This document shows, piece after piece, positions 37,268 through 45,551 of a stretch of 64,000 bases of DNA. The position numbers were made by a program, and so were the translations under genes. The notes beneath the pieces were generated by a model that made no database searches, had not been told where the DNA came from, and worked only from the letters and a program-made list of their open reading frames with translations. Source of the stretch: Aurantiacibacter suaedae (GTDB taxonomy: Bacteria; Pseudomonadota; Alphaproteobacteria; Sphingomonadales; Sphingomonadaceae). The stretch spans positions 62,001-126,000 of the forward strand of contig NZ_SKCG01000003.1 of assembly GCF_005434915.1 (NCBI RefSeq), read 5' to 3'. Each line of letters begins with the position of its first letter. Positions within the stretch are counted from its first letter, which is position 1.

Positions 37268-38599
37268 TCAGCTAGGCGCAGCGAGGTTTAGCACGGCAGT
37301 GATCAACGCCTGTGCGCCCAGCGTTACCGTGGCCTCACCATCGATGCGGAAAAACGGCGAATGGTGCGAGGGGACGGGCGGGCCTCCGTTCGCTGCCGCT
37401 TCGATGTCCTCAAGCGGGGTGCCGCCGATGCCGATGAAGTAGCCGGGCACGCCTGTATCCTCGGTCACGAAATAGGCGAAATCCTCCGCGCCCATGCCGG
37501 TCTGCTTCTGGACCACCACCGCATCTTCGCCAAAGGCTGAGCGCAGCGCCGTATCGAGCCGCCGCGCCAGCGCATCGTTGTTGATATTGGCCGGGGTGCC
37601 ATACTGGTGAGTGACCTCGGGCAGCATGTCCTCATCAATGCCATGCGCACGGGCGGTGCCCACGGCGACACGCTCGATAGCCTCCAGCAATTGCGCGCGC
37701 ACCGCCGGATCGTTGCTGCGCACAGTCAGCTGCAATTCGGCACGGTCGGGGATGATATTGCGCTTGGTGCCGGCGTTGAACATTCCCACTGTGATTACCG
37801 AAGGTTGCAGCGGTGCCACCTCGCGGCTCACGATGCCTTGCAGGCCGGTCACGATTTCGGCCCCGATATAGACCGGATCGCGACCCGCGTGCGGATAGGC
37901 CCCGTGCGCGCCCACGCCATGGACCACGATGTCGACCGCGTCGGAACTCGACGAGACGAGGTTGGAGCTGTCGGCGATGTTGATCGTGCCCACGGGCGCG
38001 CCCGCGGCGGAATGGAAGGCGAGGGCATAGTCAGGCTTGCCGAAGCGGTCGTACAGCCCGTCTTCAAGCATGGCGCGCGCGCCGCCCAGCCGCTCTTCAG
38101 CGGGCTGGACCACCAGCATTACCGTGCCCGACCACTCGTCGGTATGCGCGGCGAGATAGCGCGCGATGCCCACCAGCGCGGTGATGTGCGAATCGTGCCC
38201 GCAAGCGTGCATCACCGGGTATTGGACCCCGTCGGCATCGACCTGGGTAACGGTGGAAGCATAGTCGAGCCCGCTGTCTTCCTTGAGCGGAAGGCCGTCC
38301 ATATCGGCGCGCAGCATGACCAGCGGCCCCTCACCATTGCGCAACATCCCGACGACGCCGGTGCCGCCGACATTCTCGGTCACCTCGGCCCCGGCTTCGC
38401 GCAGCTCCGCGGCCATGCGCGCGGCGGTCTGCACTTCCATGAACGAGAGTTCGGGGTTGCGGTGGAAGTGTTCGAACAGCGCGGCGAGGTGGCCGTCCCA
38501 GTCGGCCTCGATAGCGGCGGCCATTTCGGCATCCTGCGCCAGCGTGGGCGTGGCTGTGGTTGAAACAAGCAAGGCGGCGAGCAAGGCGGTGCGGAAAAT
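37268..38599 (-). CDS. M20-family amidohydrolase/carboxypeptidase, exported
   Basis: A metal-dependent hydrolase of the M20D aminoacylase type (438-443 residues). It has RADMDGLPLKE, MHACGHDSHI, VVQPAEERLGGA, and GMGAEDFAYF near the end, giving the Zn ligands and catalytic Glu. The signal peptide reads best if translation starts at ATT 38599 (then FRTALLAALLVSTTATPTLAQ), with GAAGGAA at a proper distance; the nearest conventional start is TTG at 38584. It probably hydrolyses N-acyl or peptide-like substrates in the periplasm. Confidence 0.88.
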   Translation of the reverse strand: MFRTALLAALLVSTTATPTLAQDAEMAAAIEADWDGHLAALFEHFHRNPELSFMEVQTAARMAAELREAGAEVTENVGGTGVVGMLRNGEGPLVMLRADMDGLPLKEDSGLDYASTVTQVDADGVQYPVMHACGHDSHITALVGIARYLAAHTDEWSGTVMLVVQPAEERLGGARAMLEDGLYDRFGKPDYALAFHSAAGAPVGTINIADSSNLVSSSSDAVDIVVHGVGAHGAYPHAGRDPVYIGAEIVTGLQGIVSREVAPLQPSVITVGMFNAGTKRNIIPDRAELQLTVRSNDPAVRAQLLEAIERVAVGTARAHGIDEDMLPEVTHQYGTPANINNDALARRLDTALRSAFGEDAVVVQKQTGMGAEDFAYFVTEDTGVPGYFIGIGGTPLEDIEAAANGGPPVPSHHSPFFRIDGEATVTLGAQALITAVLNLAAPS

Positions 38600-38720
38600 G
38601 GCGACAATTCCTTCAATGGCAACCGATTGAGGCGCCCATAGTGGCGCAAACGCTCAATCTTGCAAGGGCGTGGAGGAGGTGGATGTTCATGGCGCTGCCA
38701 GCCCGCTATGACAGGGCCAT

Positions 38721-39392
38721 ATGGTAACGCGCATCTTTATCTGGCTCGGCCGCCTCATTTTGGCCTTTGTCGTGCTGAGCCTGCTCGCGGTAGGGCTGTG
38801 GCGCTTCGTTCCGGTGCCAGTCACGGCTACGATGCTGATGGACGAGAATGGCTTTACCCGCGACTGGGAGCCACTTTCGCGGATCGACCGCAATATGGTT
38901 TCTGCCGTGATCGCGGCAGAGGACAGCAAGTTCTGCGAACATTCCGGTTTCGACGCCGAGGCAATCGAGCAGGCGATCGAGGAGCGGATGGCGGGCAAGC
39001 GTGAGCGCGGTGCATCGACCATCAGCCAGCAGACCGCCAAGAACGTGTTTCTGTGGCAGGGCGGCGGCTTTTTCCGCAAGGGCCTGGAGGCCTGGTTCAC
39101 CTTCCTGATCGAGCACCTTTGGGATAAGCGCCGTATCATGGAGGTCTATCTCAACGTAGCGGAGACAGGGATCGGCACCTATGGCGTTGCCGCCGGAGCC
39201 GAGCGCTATTTCCAGCACTCGGCCGCGCAATTGAGCGAGAGCGAGGCGAGCCGGATCGCAGCCGCACTGCCGAGCCCGAAGACGCGCGCCGTCATCAATC
39301 CCACAGGTTTCACGCGGCGCTATGGCAATTCGATCAGGGCGCGGATCGGCGTGGTGCGGCGTGACGCGCTCGACGCTTGCGTTTACGAGTAA
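38721..39392 (+). CDS. mtgA: Monofunctional peptidoglycan glycosyltransferase
   Basis: A 223-residue membrane-anchored GT51 enzyme that polymerises lipid II. One N-terminal helix lies at about 10-30. Catalytic Glu67 is in AEDSKFCEHSGFD, followed by ERGASTISQQTAKN, KRRIMEVYLNVAETG and GVAAGAERYF. There is no transpeptidase domain. It is followed 4 bp later by the CDF transporter gene, so the two are probably co-transcribed. Confidence 0.95.
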   Translation: MVTRIFIWLGRLILAFVVLSLLAVGLWRFVPVPVTATMLMDENGFTRDWEPLSRIDRNMVSAVIAAEDSKFCEHSGFDAEAIEQAIEERMAGKRERGASTISQQTAKNVFLWQGGGFFRKGLEAWFTFLIEHLWDKRRIMEVYLNVAETGIGTYGVAAGAERYFQHSAAQLSESEASRIAAALPSPKTRAVINPTGFTRRYGNSIRARIGVVRRDALDACVYE

Positions 39393-39396
39393 GACG

Positions 39397-40323
39397 ATGA
39401 GCGGCGCGCACAGCCATAGCCACGGGCACAGCCATGGCCACGATCACGGCCACTCGCACGCCCCCAAGGACTTCGGGCGCGCCTTTGCCATCGGCATCGT
39501 GCTCAACACCGTGTTCGTCGCGGTGGAAGCGGTTTACGGCTATATCTCCGGCTCGATGGCGCTGGTGGCCGATGCGGGGCACAACCTCAGCGATGTGCTG
39601 GGGCTGATCATCGCCTGGGGCGCGAGCGTCGCTGCCAAGCGGCCTGCAACCTCGCGCTTTACCTATGGCCTTAAAAGCTCGACCATTCTCGCCGCGCTCG
39701 CCAATGCGATGCTGCTGTTGATCGCGATCGGGGCGATCCTGTTCGAGACCGTCCACCGCATCATCGACCCGGTCGAGCCCGAGGGCTGGACGATGATCTG
39801 GGTGGCCGGCGTGGGCATCGTCATCAACACCGCTACCGCGCTGATGTTCATGCGCGGGCAGCATGATGATCTGAACGTGCGCGGCGCCTTCCTGCACATG
39901 GCGGCCGATGCGCTTGTTTCGGTGGGTGTGGTGGTGGCGGGCGTTGTGATCCTGCTCACCGGCGCGGTGATTATCGATCCGCTGGTCAGCCTCGTGATCG
40001 TGGCGGTGATCGGCTGGGGCACCTGGGGGTTATTGAAGGACAGCGTTCGGCTGGGCCTCGCCGGTGTGCCCGCCGGGGTCGACGAAGCCGCGGTGTTTGC
40101 CGAATTGAAGAGCTTGCCGGGGGTGAGCGATGTTCATCATGTCCACATCTGGGCCGTCAGCACGACCGAGACCGCGCTGACTGCGCATCTGGTGATGCCG
40201 GAAGGTCATCCGGGCGATGCGTTTCTGCGCGATGCGGCGCACGAACTGAAGCATCACCACGCCATTGGCCACGCGACGTTCCAGGTGGAGAAAAGCCGTG
40301 AGGCTTGCGACCGCTGCATCTGA
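39397..40323 (+). CDS. Cation diffusion facilitator (zinc/metal efflux)
   Basis: A 308-residue proton-coupled metal exporter of the ZitB/CzcD type. It has a His-rich N-terminus (SHSHGHSHGHDHGHSH) and six membrane helices. The transport site motifs are ADAGHNLSDVLGL (HxxxD) and HMAADALVSVGVV. A C-terminal cytoplasmic metal-binding domain is present (VSDVHHVHIWAVS). The start at 39397 follows mtgA by 4 bp; a longer frame overlaps mtgA and is unlikely. Confidence 0.94.
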   Translation: MSGAHSHSHGHSHGHDHGHSHAPKDFGRAFAIGIVLNTVFVAVEAVYGYISGSMALVADAGHNLSDVLGLIIAWGASVAAKRPATSRFTYGLKSSTILAALANAMLLLIAIGAILFETVHRIIDPVEPEGWTMIWVAGVGIVINTATALMFMRGQHDDLNVRGAFLHMAADALVSVGVVVAGVVILLTGAVIIDPLVSLVIVAVIGWGTWGLLKDSVRLGLAGVPAGVDEAAVFAELKSLPGVSDVHHVHIWAVSTTETALTAHLVMPEGHPGDAFLRDAAHELKHHHAIGHATFQVEKSREACDRCI

Positions 40324-40495
40324 AGGCGGCGCTGTAACGGCTGTGTAACCGTTGCGTTCGGGCGGATTACCGTAATTAACCTGTCGGCCTTTGCGGGTTC
40401 CGGCATGGTAGTCGGCATCTCCGGGCTGCGGCCCGTGCGGGCGGATTGGGGCTTCCGCAGCGCGCTGGCAGCGGCCCTTCGCGAAAGGACCGACA

Positions 40496-40978
40496 ATGAC
40501 CGCCGCCGACCATTCGTTCGACCAAGCCAACGCTCCGCAAGCCCTGTCAGATCGGTTGATCATGGCCTGCGAGGCTGTGGTGCGTTGCCGCGCTGCCAGC
40601 TTCCGGCAGAGCTTTGGCTTGACCGAGATCCATTATCGCCTTCTGGCGCAGGTCAACGCCCATGCGCCGATCACTCTGGCCACGCTGGCGGCCAACCTCA
40701 GCCGCGACTGCGGGCAGATCAGCCGGATGGTTAAGATGCTCACCACGCGCGGCCTTATCGCGAGGCCGACGACCCCCGCGCCGCGGCCGCTGGCCATTCG
40801 GCTCACCCCCATGGGGCGCACCATTTGCGAAGCCATGTCCCGGATTGCGCAGGACAGCGAACAGGCGATTGCGGCTCTGTTGCCTGAGGAGGACAAGGTG
40901 CAGGCCTCGCTTGCGGTCGAGCGAATCTATTGCGCTGCGCGCACCGTGCTCGAAGAGGAGCGGCTGGAGCCTGTCTGA
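40496..40978 (+). CDS. MarR-family transcriptional regulator
   Basis: A 160-residue winged-HTH regulator (ITLATLAANLSRDCGQISRMVKMLTTRGLIARP). Dimerisation helices lie at both ends. The start has AAAGGA upstream at 7-nt spacing. It follows the CDF gene after a 170-bp gap that contains TAATTAACC near 40374, a possible regulatory site. The ligand and targets are unknown; the best guess is autoregulation. Confidence 0.88.
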   Translation: MTAADHSFDQANAPQALSDRLIMACEAVVRCRAASFRQSFGLTEIHYRLLAQVNAHAPITLATLAANLSRDCGQISRMVKMLTTRGLIARPTTPAPRPLAIRLTPMGRTICEAMSRIAQDSEQAIAALLPEEDKVQASLAVERIYCAARTVLEEERLEPV

Positions 40979-41069
40979 ACGGGCCAAAACGGCGCTTTGA
41001 TAAGCGGTCTGTCAATGGTATCTGCCTACGTAGTTTCGCTGTTCCGGCGGGCAGGGCGTGGGGAAAGAA

Positions 41070-41561
41070 ATGCAAGCGGCGCGAGGGGGCGGCTGCGCGT
41101 GCGGCCATGTGCGATATCGGGTAAAGGGTGAGCCGATCTACACCAACAACTGCCATTGCCGCCTGTGTCAGCAGCAGACCGGCTCAACCGGGGTGGTCAA
41201 CGCCTTCTACGAATCCGACCGGATCGAGGTGCTGCAAGGCAGGCTGAGCGAGCATATGATGGTTTCGGGCAGCGGCGGCCCGCATCTGATCTGCCGGTGC
41301 CGGGAATGCGGCACAGCCTTGTGGAGCATCTATCCGCGGCTCGGACGCCTTGGGATTGGCCTGCGCGTGGGAACGCTGGACGAGCCCGGCGCGCTGACGC
41401 CCGACGCAGTGATCTTCACCGAGAGCGCGATGCCCTGGGTGACCTTTCCCGAGGGCATTCCGCAATTCGAGCGGACCTATGACTTCCGCACGCTGCTGCC
41501 TGCCGAACGGATAGACCGTATGCTGGCGCTGATGGGGCGGCGTGAGTCGTTTGGGGCCTGA
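41070..41561 (+). CDS. GFA-family (Mss4-fold) zinc-binding protein
   Basis: A 163-residue protein of the glutathione-dependent formaldehyde-activating enzyme family. Zinc cysteines are in GGCACGHVRY, NNCHCRLCQQQTG and CRCRECGTALW. The ATG at 41070 has GGGGAAAG just upstream; a GTG at 41058 is an alternative. Most GFA proteins have no proven formaldehyde role. Its 3' end overlaps a decayed gene on the opposite strand. Confidence 0.88.
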   Translation: MQAARGGGCACGHVRYRVKGEPIYTNNCHCRLCQQQTGSTGVVNAFYESDRIEVLQGRLSEHMMVSGSGGPHLICRCRECGTALWSIYPRLGRLGIGLRVGTLDEPGALTPDAVIFTESAMPWVTFPEGIPQFERTYDFRTLLPAERIDRMLALMGRRESFGA

Positions 41562-41815
41562 CCCTCGGCTGCCTGCTCGGCCCGCCATCGGGCGCGGATC
41601 ATCTCGGAGGTTTCGCGCGAGCCATCGTGGCTCCAGCCGGGTGGCCTTAGCAGATAACCGAATTTGTCCCGCCACCGCGCGCGCCACATGTCCTCCGCAA
41701 TTCCTACCCATTCGTGAAAAGCGGCCCAGAGCAGGCCCGTGATCCCGCCCGTGCGTTCGAGCGGCTTGACTAAGTGGTAGCGGATTGTCTCCTCTTCGGT
41801 TGCACCGCATGACGC
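41477..41815 (-). pseudogene. C-terminal remnant of a sterol desaturase/fatty acid hydroxylase-like gene
   Basis: An open frame of about 113 codons on the minus strand with no start at its 5' end. The readable part HEWVGIAEDMWRARWRDKFG, then LLRPPGWSHDGSRETSEM, resembles the C-terminus of sterol-desaturase family proteins; this is from memory of the family, not a search. The catalytic His-box region is missing. It ends inside the GFA gene. Its truncated 5' end abuts the truncated 5' end of the SDR remnant, suggesting one deletion removed both. Confidence 0.5.
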
Positions 41816-41823
41816 GGTCCGTA

Positions 41824-42208
41824 GTTCCGGCGATGCTGGCAGAAGAGGGCGGGGGCGCTGGTGTTCACCTCAAGCTTCGTCGGCAACGGCGTGGCGCTAC
41901 CAGGTATGGGCGCTTACGCTAGCGCCAAGGCCGGGCTTACGGGGCTCGTGAAATCGCGTGCTGCCGACTATGCGCATATGGGCATCAGGGCCAATGCGCT
42001 GCTGCCTGGCGGGACCGATACGGCCATGGCCGGCAGCGAAGAGAACAAGGCGTGGGCGGCAGGCCTTCATCCCATGCGCCGCATCGCCCAACCGGAGGAG
42101 GTCGCGCAGGCGGCGTTGTTTCTGCTTTCCGATATTGCGAGCTTCGTTACCGGCGGCAGCCTGTGGGCCGATGGCGGCAACCATGCGACCAAGGTGCAGG
42201 CGCCATGA
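41824..42208 (+). pseudogene. SDR oxidoreductase remnant, 5'-truncated and frameshifted
   Basis: The C-terminal half of a short-chain dehydrogenase: VFTSSFVG (catalytic Ser), YASAKAG (Tyr, Lys), GIRANALLPGGTDTA, RRIAQPEEVAQAALFLLSD, SFVTGGSLWADGG. The NAD-binding Rossmann N-terminus is absent. Upstream residues VPAMLAEEGG are in another frame; the shift is at the G-run 41851-41855. An internal GTG or ATG could make a 115-residue fragment, but it could not bind cofactor normally. Confidence 0.75.
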
Positions 42209-42234
42209 TAGTGCGCCTGCTCCCGGTGCCTGTA

Positions 42235-42432
42235 TTACTGTTCGGTCGGCTCGTTTGCCGCTTCGGGCAGGGTGCCGAGCGGATCGGCTTCGACCATCTG
42301 CGCGACCTGTTCGTAGGCGGTGGCGTTCTGGTTCATCTGCTCGGCCACCGGCGGGTTCTGCTCGCCGACCTGGCGGAAGAACATGCTGGCATCGCGCAGA
42401 AGCTTGGCGGCGAGTTGGGCGTTATTGGACAT
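42235..42432 (-). CDS. Small conserved-looking hypothetical protein
   Basis: A 65-residue protein starting MSNNAQLAAKLLRDAS with an AAAAGGAACC ribosome site. It is helical and acidic (VGEQNPPVAEQMNQNATAYEQVAQMVEADPLG split here), rich in Gln/Asn/Glu, and has no membrane segment or Cys. The amphipathic layout suggests a small dimeric helix bundle. It lies downstream of clpX but after the clpX terminator. No family recognised. Confidence 0.7.
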   Translation of the reverse strand: MSNNAQLAAKLLRDASMFFRQVGEQNPPVAEQMNQNATAYEQVAQMVEADPLGTLPEAANEPTEQ

Positions 42433-42509
42433 AGTGTGGTTCCTTTTACGGCCGCGCGCAATCCATGCGCGCGGCATGGGGCGCGTCAGTAATGAGTGGA
42501 CGCACAAAA

Positions 42510-42531
42510 GCAGGCCCCCGAAGGGGCCTGC
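42510..42531 (-). terminator. clpX intrinsic terminator
   Basis: Perfect 9-bp stem GCAGGCCCC / GGGGCCTGC around a tetraloop. On the minus strand it is followed by TTTTG. It lies 49 bp after the clpX stop. Confidence 0.9.
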
Positions 42532-42580
42532 GCGAAAATCCGACGATTATAGGCCGGGTGGGAGGCGAGGCGGCCCGCGA

Positions 42581-43852
42581 TTAGGCCGCCTGCTCCTTCT
42601 TCTTGTCGTCGTCGTTCGAGACCACGCGGACGGGTTCCTTGCGGCCCTCGACCACGTCGGCATCGACGACAACTTCGGAAATGCCTTCCATGCTCGGCAG
42701 ATCGAACATGGTGTCGAGCAGCAAGCCCTCGACAATCGAGCGCAGGCCACGCGCGCCAGTTTTGCGCTTGATGGCCTTCTGGGCGATCTTTTCGAGCGCC
42801 TCGTCAGTGAAGGTCAGCTCGACATCTTCCAGCTCGAACAGGCGGGCATATTGCTTCACCAGCGCGTTCTTCGGCTCCTTCAGGATCGTCACCAGTGCCT
42901 CGACATCGAGATCGTGCAGGGTGGCGATCACCGGCAGACGGCCGACGAATTCGGGGATGAGGCCGAACTTCAGCAGATCCTCAGGTTCGCACTTTTCGAG
43001 CATTTCGCCCACGCGCGCCTTGGCCGGGTCCGACACGTTGGCGCCAAAGCCGATCGAACGCTTCTGCAAGCGGTCGCCGATCACCTTTTCAAGGCCGGCA
43101 AAAGCGCCGCCGCAGATGAACAGGATGTTCGTGGTGTCGACCTGCAGGAACTCCTGCTGCGGATGCTTGCGCCCGCCCTGCGGCGGAACCGAAGCTGTGG
43201 TGCCTTCCATCAGCTTGAGCAGCGCCTGCTGCACGCCTTCGCCGCTGACGTCGCGCGTGATCGAGGGGTTCTCGGCCTTACGCGTGATCTTGTCGATCTC
43301 GTCGATGTAGACGATGCCGTGCTGCGCCTTCTCGACGTTGTAGTCGGACGACTGCAACAGCTTGAGAATGATGTTCTCCACGTCCTCGCCCACGTAACCG
43401 GCTTCGGTCAGCGTGGTGGCGTCGGCCATGGTGAAGGGCACGTCGAAGGTGCGCGCCAGCGTTTGCGCCAGAAGCGTCTTGCCCGAGCCGGTCGGGCCGA
43501 CGAGCAGGATGTTCGACTTGGCCAGCTCGACATCGTTGCCTTTGCCAGCGTGCTTCAACCGCTTGTAGTGGTTGTGCACCGCGACCGAGAGCACGCGCTT
43601 GGCGCGTTCCTGCCCGATCACATAGTCGTTCAGCGTGTTGCAGATCTCAATCGGGGCGGGGATGGACCCGTCCTTCTTGCCGCCGACGCCGACCTTGGCC
43701 TCTTCACGAATGATGTCGTTGCACAGCTCGACGCATTCATCGCAGATGAACACGGTCGGCCCGGCGATCAGCTTGCGCACCTCGTGCTGCGACTTGCCGC
43801 AGAAGCTGCAGTAAAGGGTGCTCTTGCTATCGGATCCGCTCAACTTTGTCAT
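42581..43852 (-). CDS. clpX: ATP-dependent Clp protease ATP-binding subunit ClpX
   Basis: AAA+ unfoldase of 423 residues that feeds substrates to ClpP. It has an N-terminal zinc-binding domain (YCSFCGKS and CDECVELC), Walker A GPTGSGKT, Walker [11 protein letters not shown], and the IGFG loop that docks on ClpP. The start at 43852 ([11 protein letters not shown]) has AAGGAT upstream. It is downstream of clpP after a 210-bp gap and ends at a strong terminator. Confidence 0.98.
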   Translation of the reverse strand: MTKLSGSDSKSTLYCSFCGKSQHEVRKLIAGPTVFICDECVELCNDIIREEAKVGVGGKKDGSIPAPIEICNTLNDYVIGQERAKRVLSVAVHNHYKRLKHAGKGNDVELAKSNILLVGPTGSGKTLLAQTLARTFDVPFTMADATTLTEAGYVGEDVENIILKLLQSSDYNVEKAQHGIVYIDEIDKITRKAENPSITRDVSGEGVQQALLKLMEGTTASVPPQGGRKHPQQEFLQVDTTNILFICGGAFAGLEKVIGDRLQKRSIGFGANVSDPAKARVGEMLEKCEPEDLLKFGLIPEFVGRLPVIATLHDLDVEALVTILKEPKNALVKQYARLFELEDVELTFTDEALEKIAQKAIKRKTGARGLRSIVEGLLLDTMFDLPSMEGISEVVVDADVVEGRKEPVRVVSNDDDKKKEQAA

Positions 43853-44062
43853 AATCCTTGTCCAGTGCGAGCCCCTGTTGCCCAACCGCCGCAGCACATG
43901 CCTGACGGGAGAGTCGAATAGGGCAGTCTAGGCGCCGTGTGCGCAAGATCAATTCCCATAAGCCTTAATTCGTTCGGCTTGAGGGGTGCTGAACGCACAC
44001 GGTTGCCAAATGGCTACAGTGTCCCTCCGGTTTGCCCGGTTTCGGGACACTGCGGCCTCAAG

Positions 44063-44746
44063 TTATTCCGGAGCGCCGCCCGAACCTTCGGTGGCGCTGT
44101 CGTCCTCGCCCTTGGGGCGATGGGCGAAGACCGCGTCGACGAGGCCGAATTCCTTGGCTTCGTCGGCTTCCAGGAAGGTGTCGCGATCCATTGCGCGTTC
44201 CACCGTCGCCAGGTCTTGCCCGGTATATTTCACGTAAAGGTCGTTCATCCGCGCTTTGATGCGGAGGATTTCCTTGGCCTGAATCTCGATGTCCGAAGCC
44301 ATGCCGCGCGCGCCGCCCGAAGGCTGGTGGATCATGATCCGCGCATTCGGCAGCGCCACGCGCATACCCGGCTCACCGGCGGCGAGCAGGAACGAGCCCA
44401 TCGATGCGGCCTGGCCGATGCACACGGTGCGTACCTTCGGCTTGATGTACTGCATGGTATCGTGGATCGCCATGCCGGCCGTCACCACGCCGCCGGGCGA
44501 GTTGATGTACATCGAGATGTCCTGCGAATTCTCGCTTTCGAGGAACAGCAGCTGGGCCACGATCAGCGAGGCCATGTTGTCTTCCACCTGACCGGTGACG
44601 AACACGATGCGTTCGCGCAGCAGGCGGCTGAAAATGTCGAAGCTGCGCTCGCCCCGGCTGGTCGATTCGACCACTACGGGCACGAGAGCGCCGGTGGTGG
44701 GGTCGGTGTGGAAACGGTCCTTGGCGTCGCCGAAAACGTCGAACAT
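44063..44746 (-). CDS. clpP: ATP-dependent Clp protease proteolytic subunit ClpP
   Basis: Serine protease subunit of 227 residues. The catalytic triad is Ser115 in [11 protein letters not shown], His140 in MIHQPSGG, and an Asp probably in [12 protein letters not shown]. The start at 44746 has GAAGGGATA upstream; a longer frame to 44812 lacks support. The canonical tig-clpP-clpX order is kept on this strand, but a receptor remnant on the other strand separates tig from clpP. Confidence 0.98.
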   Translation of the reverse strand: MFDVFGDAKDRFHTDPTTGALVPVVVESTSRGERSFDIFSRLLRERIVFVTGQVEDNMASLIVAQLLFLESENSQDISMYINSPGGVVTAGMAIHDTMQYIKPKVRTVCIGQAASMGSFLLAAGEPGMRVALPNARIMIHQPSGGARGMASDIEIQAKEILRIKARMNDLYVKYTGQDLATVERAMDRDTFLEADEAKEFGLVDAVFAHRPKGEDDSATEGSGGAPE

Positions 44747-44932
44747 GAATATCCCTTCGTGTGATCCGAACGCTATGTCGCGTCTGGCCGCGCGATGTTC
44801 AAGGGGCTTCATCTTCCGACCTGTGCATCACTGGCGATGGAACCGACCCGCGACCCGAGCGACGAGGCTTAGTTGCATGAAATGGGCTTGTCCCATGCTC
44901 GCCTATGCCTCCGTATTATTACTTGGAATTGA

Positions 44933-45488
44933 GGCGCCCTGCGCATCTTTCAGAGCGCTTTCACCGACTATACCACCTTCGTGCCGACCCCCACGGAGGG
45001 TCGGCGCAGATCCAGGCTATCGACCTTTATGGCACCGTTTGTTTCGAGCCGGTCGGGTTCGCCGGGGTACGGCTCGACTATTCGCTGGAGCTGCGCGAAT
45101 CGTCCTACACCGATCCGGTGCTGGGCGGGTTGCTTCCGGTTGGATTTGCCGAGCCGTTCGAGCTTGAGTTGGACTGGCGCCACGATATTCCCGCGACCGA
45201 CTTGGCCTGGGGGGGGCAGGGCTGCGCCGCACGCGGTTCAGCGCCAGCTACCGCGTCGACGAATACCGCTACGATCATTTGATCGGCGACAACCTCTCGC
45301 TATTTGTCGAGCACATGGACCTGCCTGGACTCACCGTGCAAGCCAGGATGTCGAACCTGCTTGAGGACGAGCTGGTTTACGACCGCTACGTGTTCGCCGG
45401 GCCGCGCGCGAGCGACAACCTGCTGTTCCGCGAAAACCGCCGCCGCGAGATCGGGCGGGTCATGGAATCCATCGTCAAGGGCAGCTTC
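44933..45488 (+). pseudogene. Decayed 3' end of a TonB-dependent receptor gene
   Basis: Reading across three frames gives a continuous receptor C-terminus: ALRIFQSAFTDYTTFVPTPTEG, then AQIQAIDLYGTVCFEPVGF, then FELELDWRHDIPATDLAW, then LRRTRFSASYRVDEYRYDH, then IGDNLSLFVEHMDLPGLTV, ending VKGSF. Frame changes fall at the G-runs 44998-45000 and 45209-45216, one base lost at each. The natural stop after the final Phe reads TGC. Only 186 bp separate this from clpP, so the first several hundred codons are gone. Confidence 0.72.
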
Positions 45489-45499
45489 TGCGCGAACGA

Positions 45500-45529
45500 A
45501 AAGGGCGGCCTCTCGCAAGGCCGCCCTTT
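45500..45529 (-). terminator. tig intrinsic terminator
   Basis: Perfect 11-bp stem AAAGGGCGGCC / GGCCGCCCTTT with an 8-nt loop, 23 bp after the tig stop. On the minus strand it is followed by TTCGTT. Confidence 0.85.
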
Positions 45530-45551
45530 CGGTTGTTCGTGAGCGCCAGGC

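Noticed and set aside
41861-42208. Intact short SDR gene
   Set aside because: The product would lack the whole NAD-binding half, and homologous residues continue upstream in another frame, so it is a remnant.
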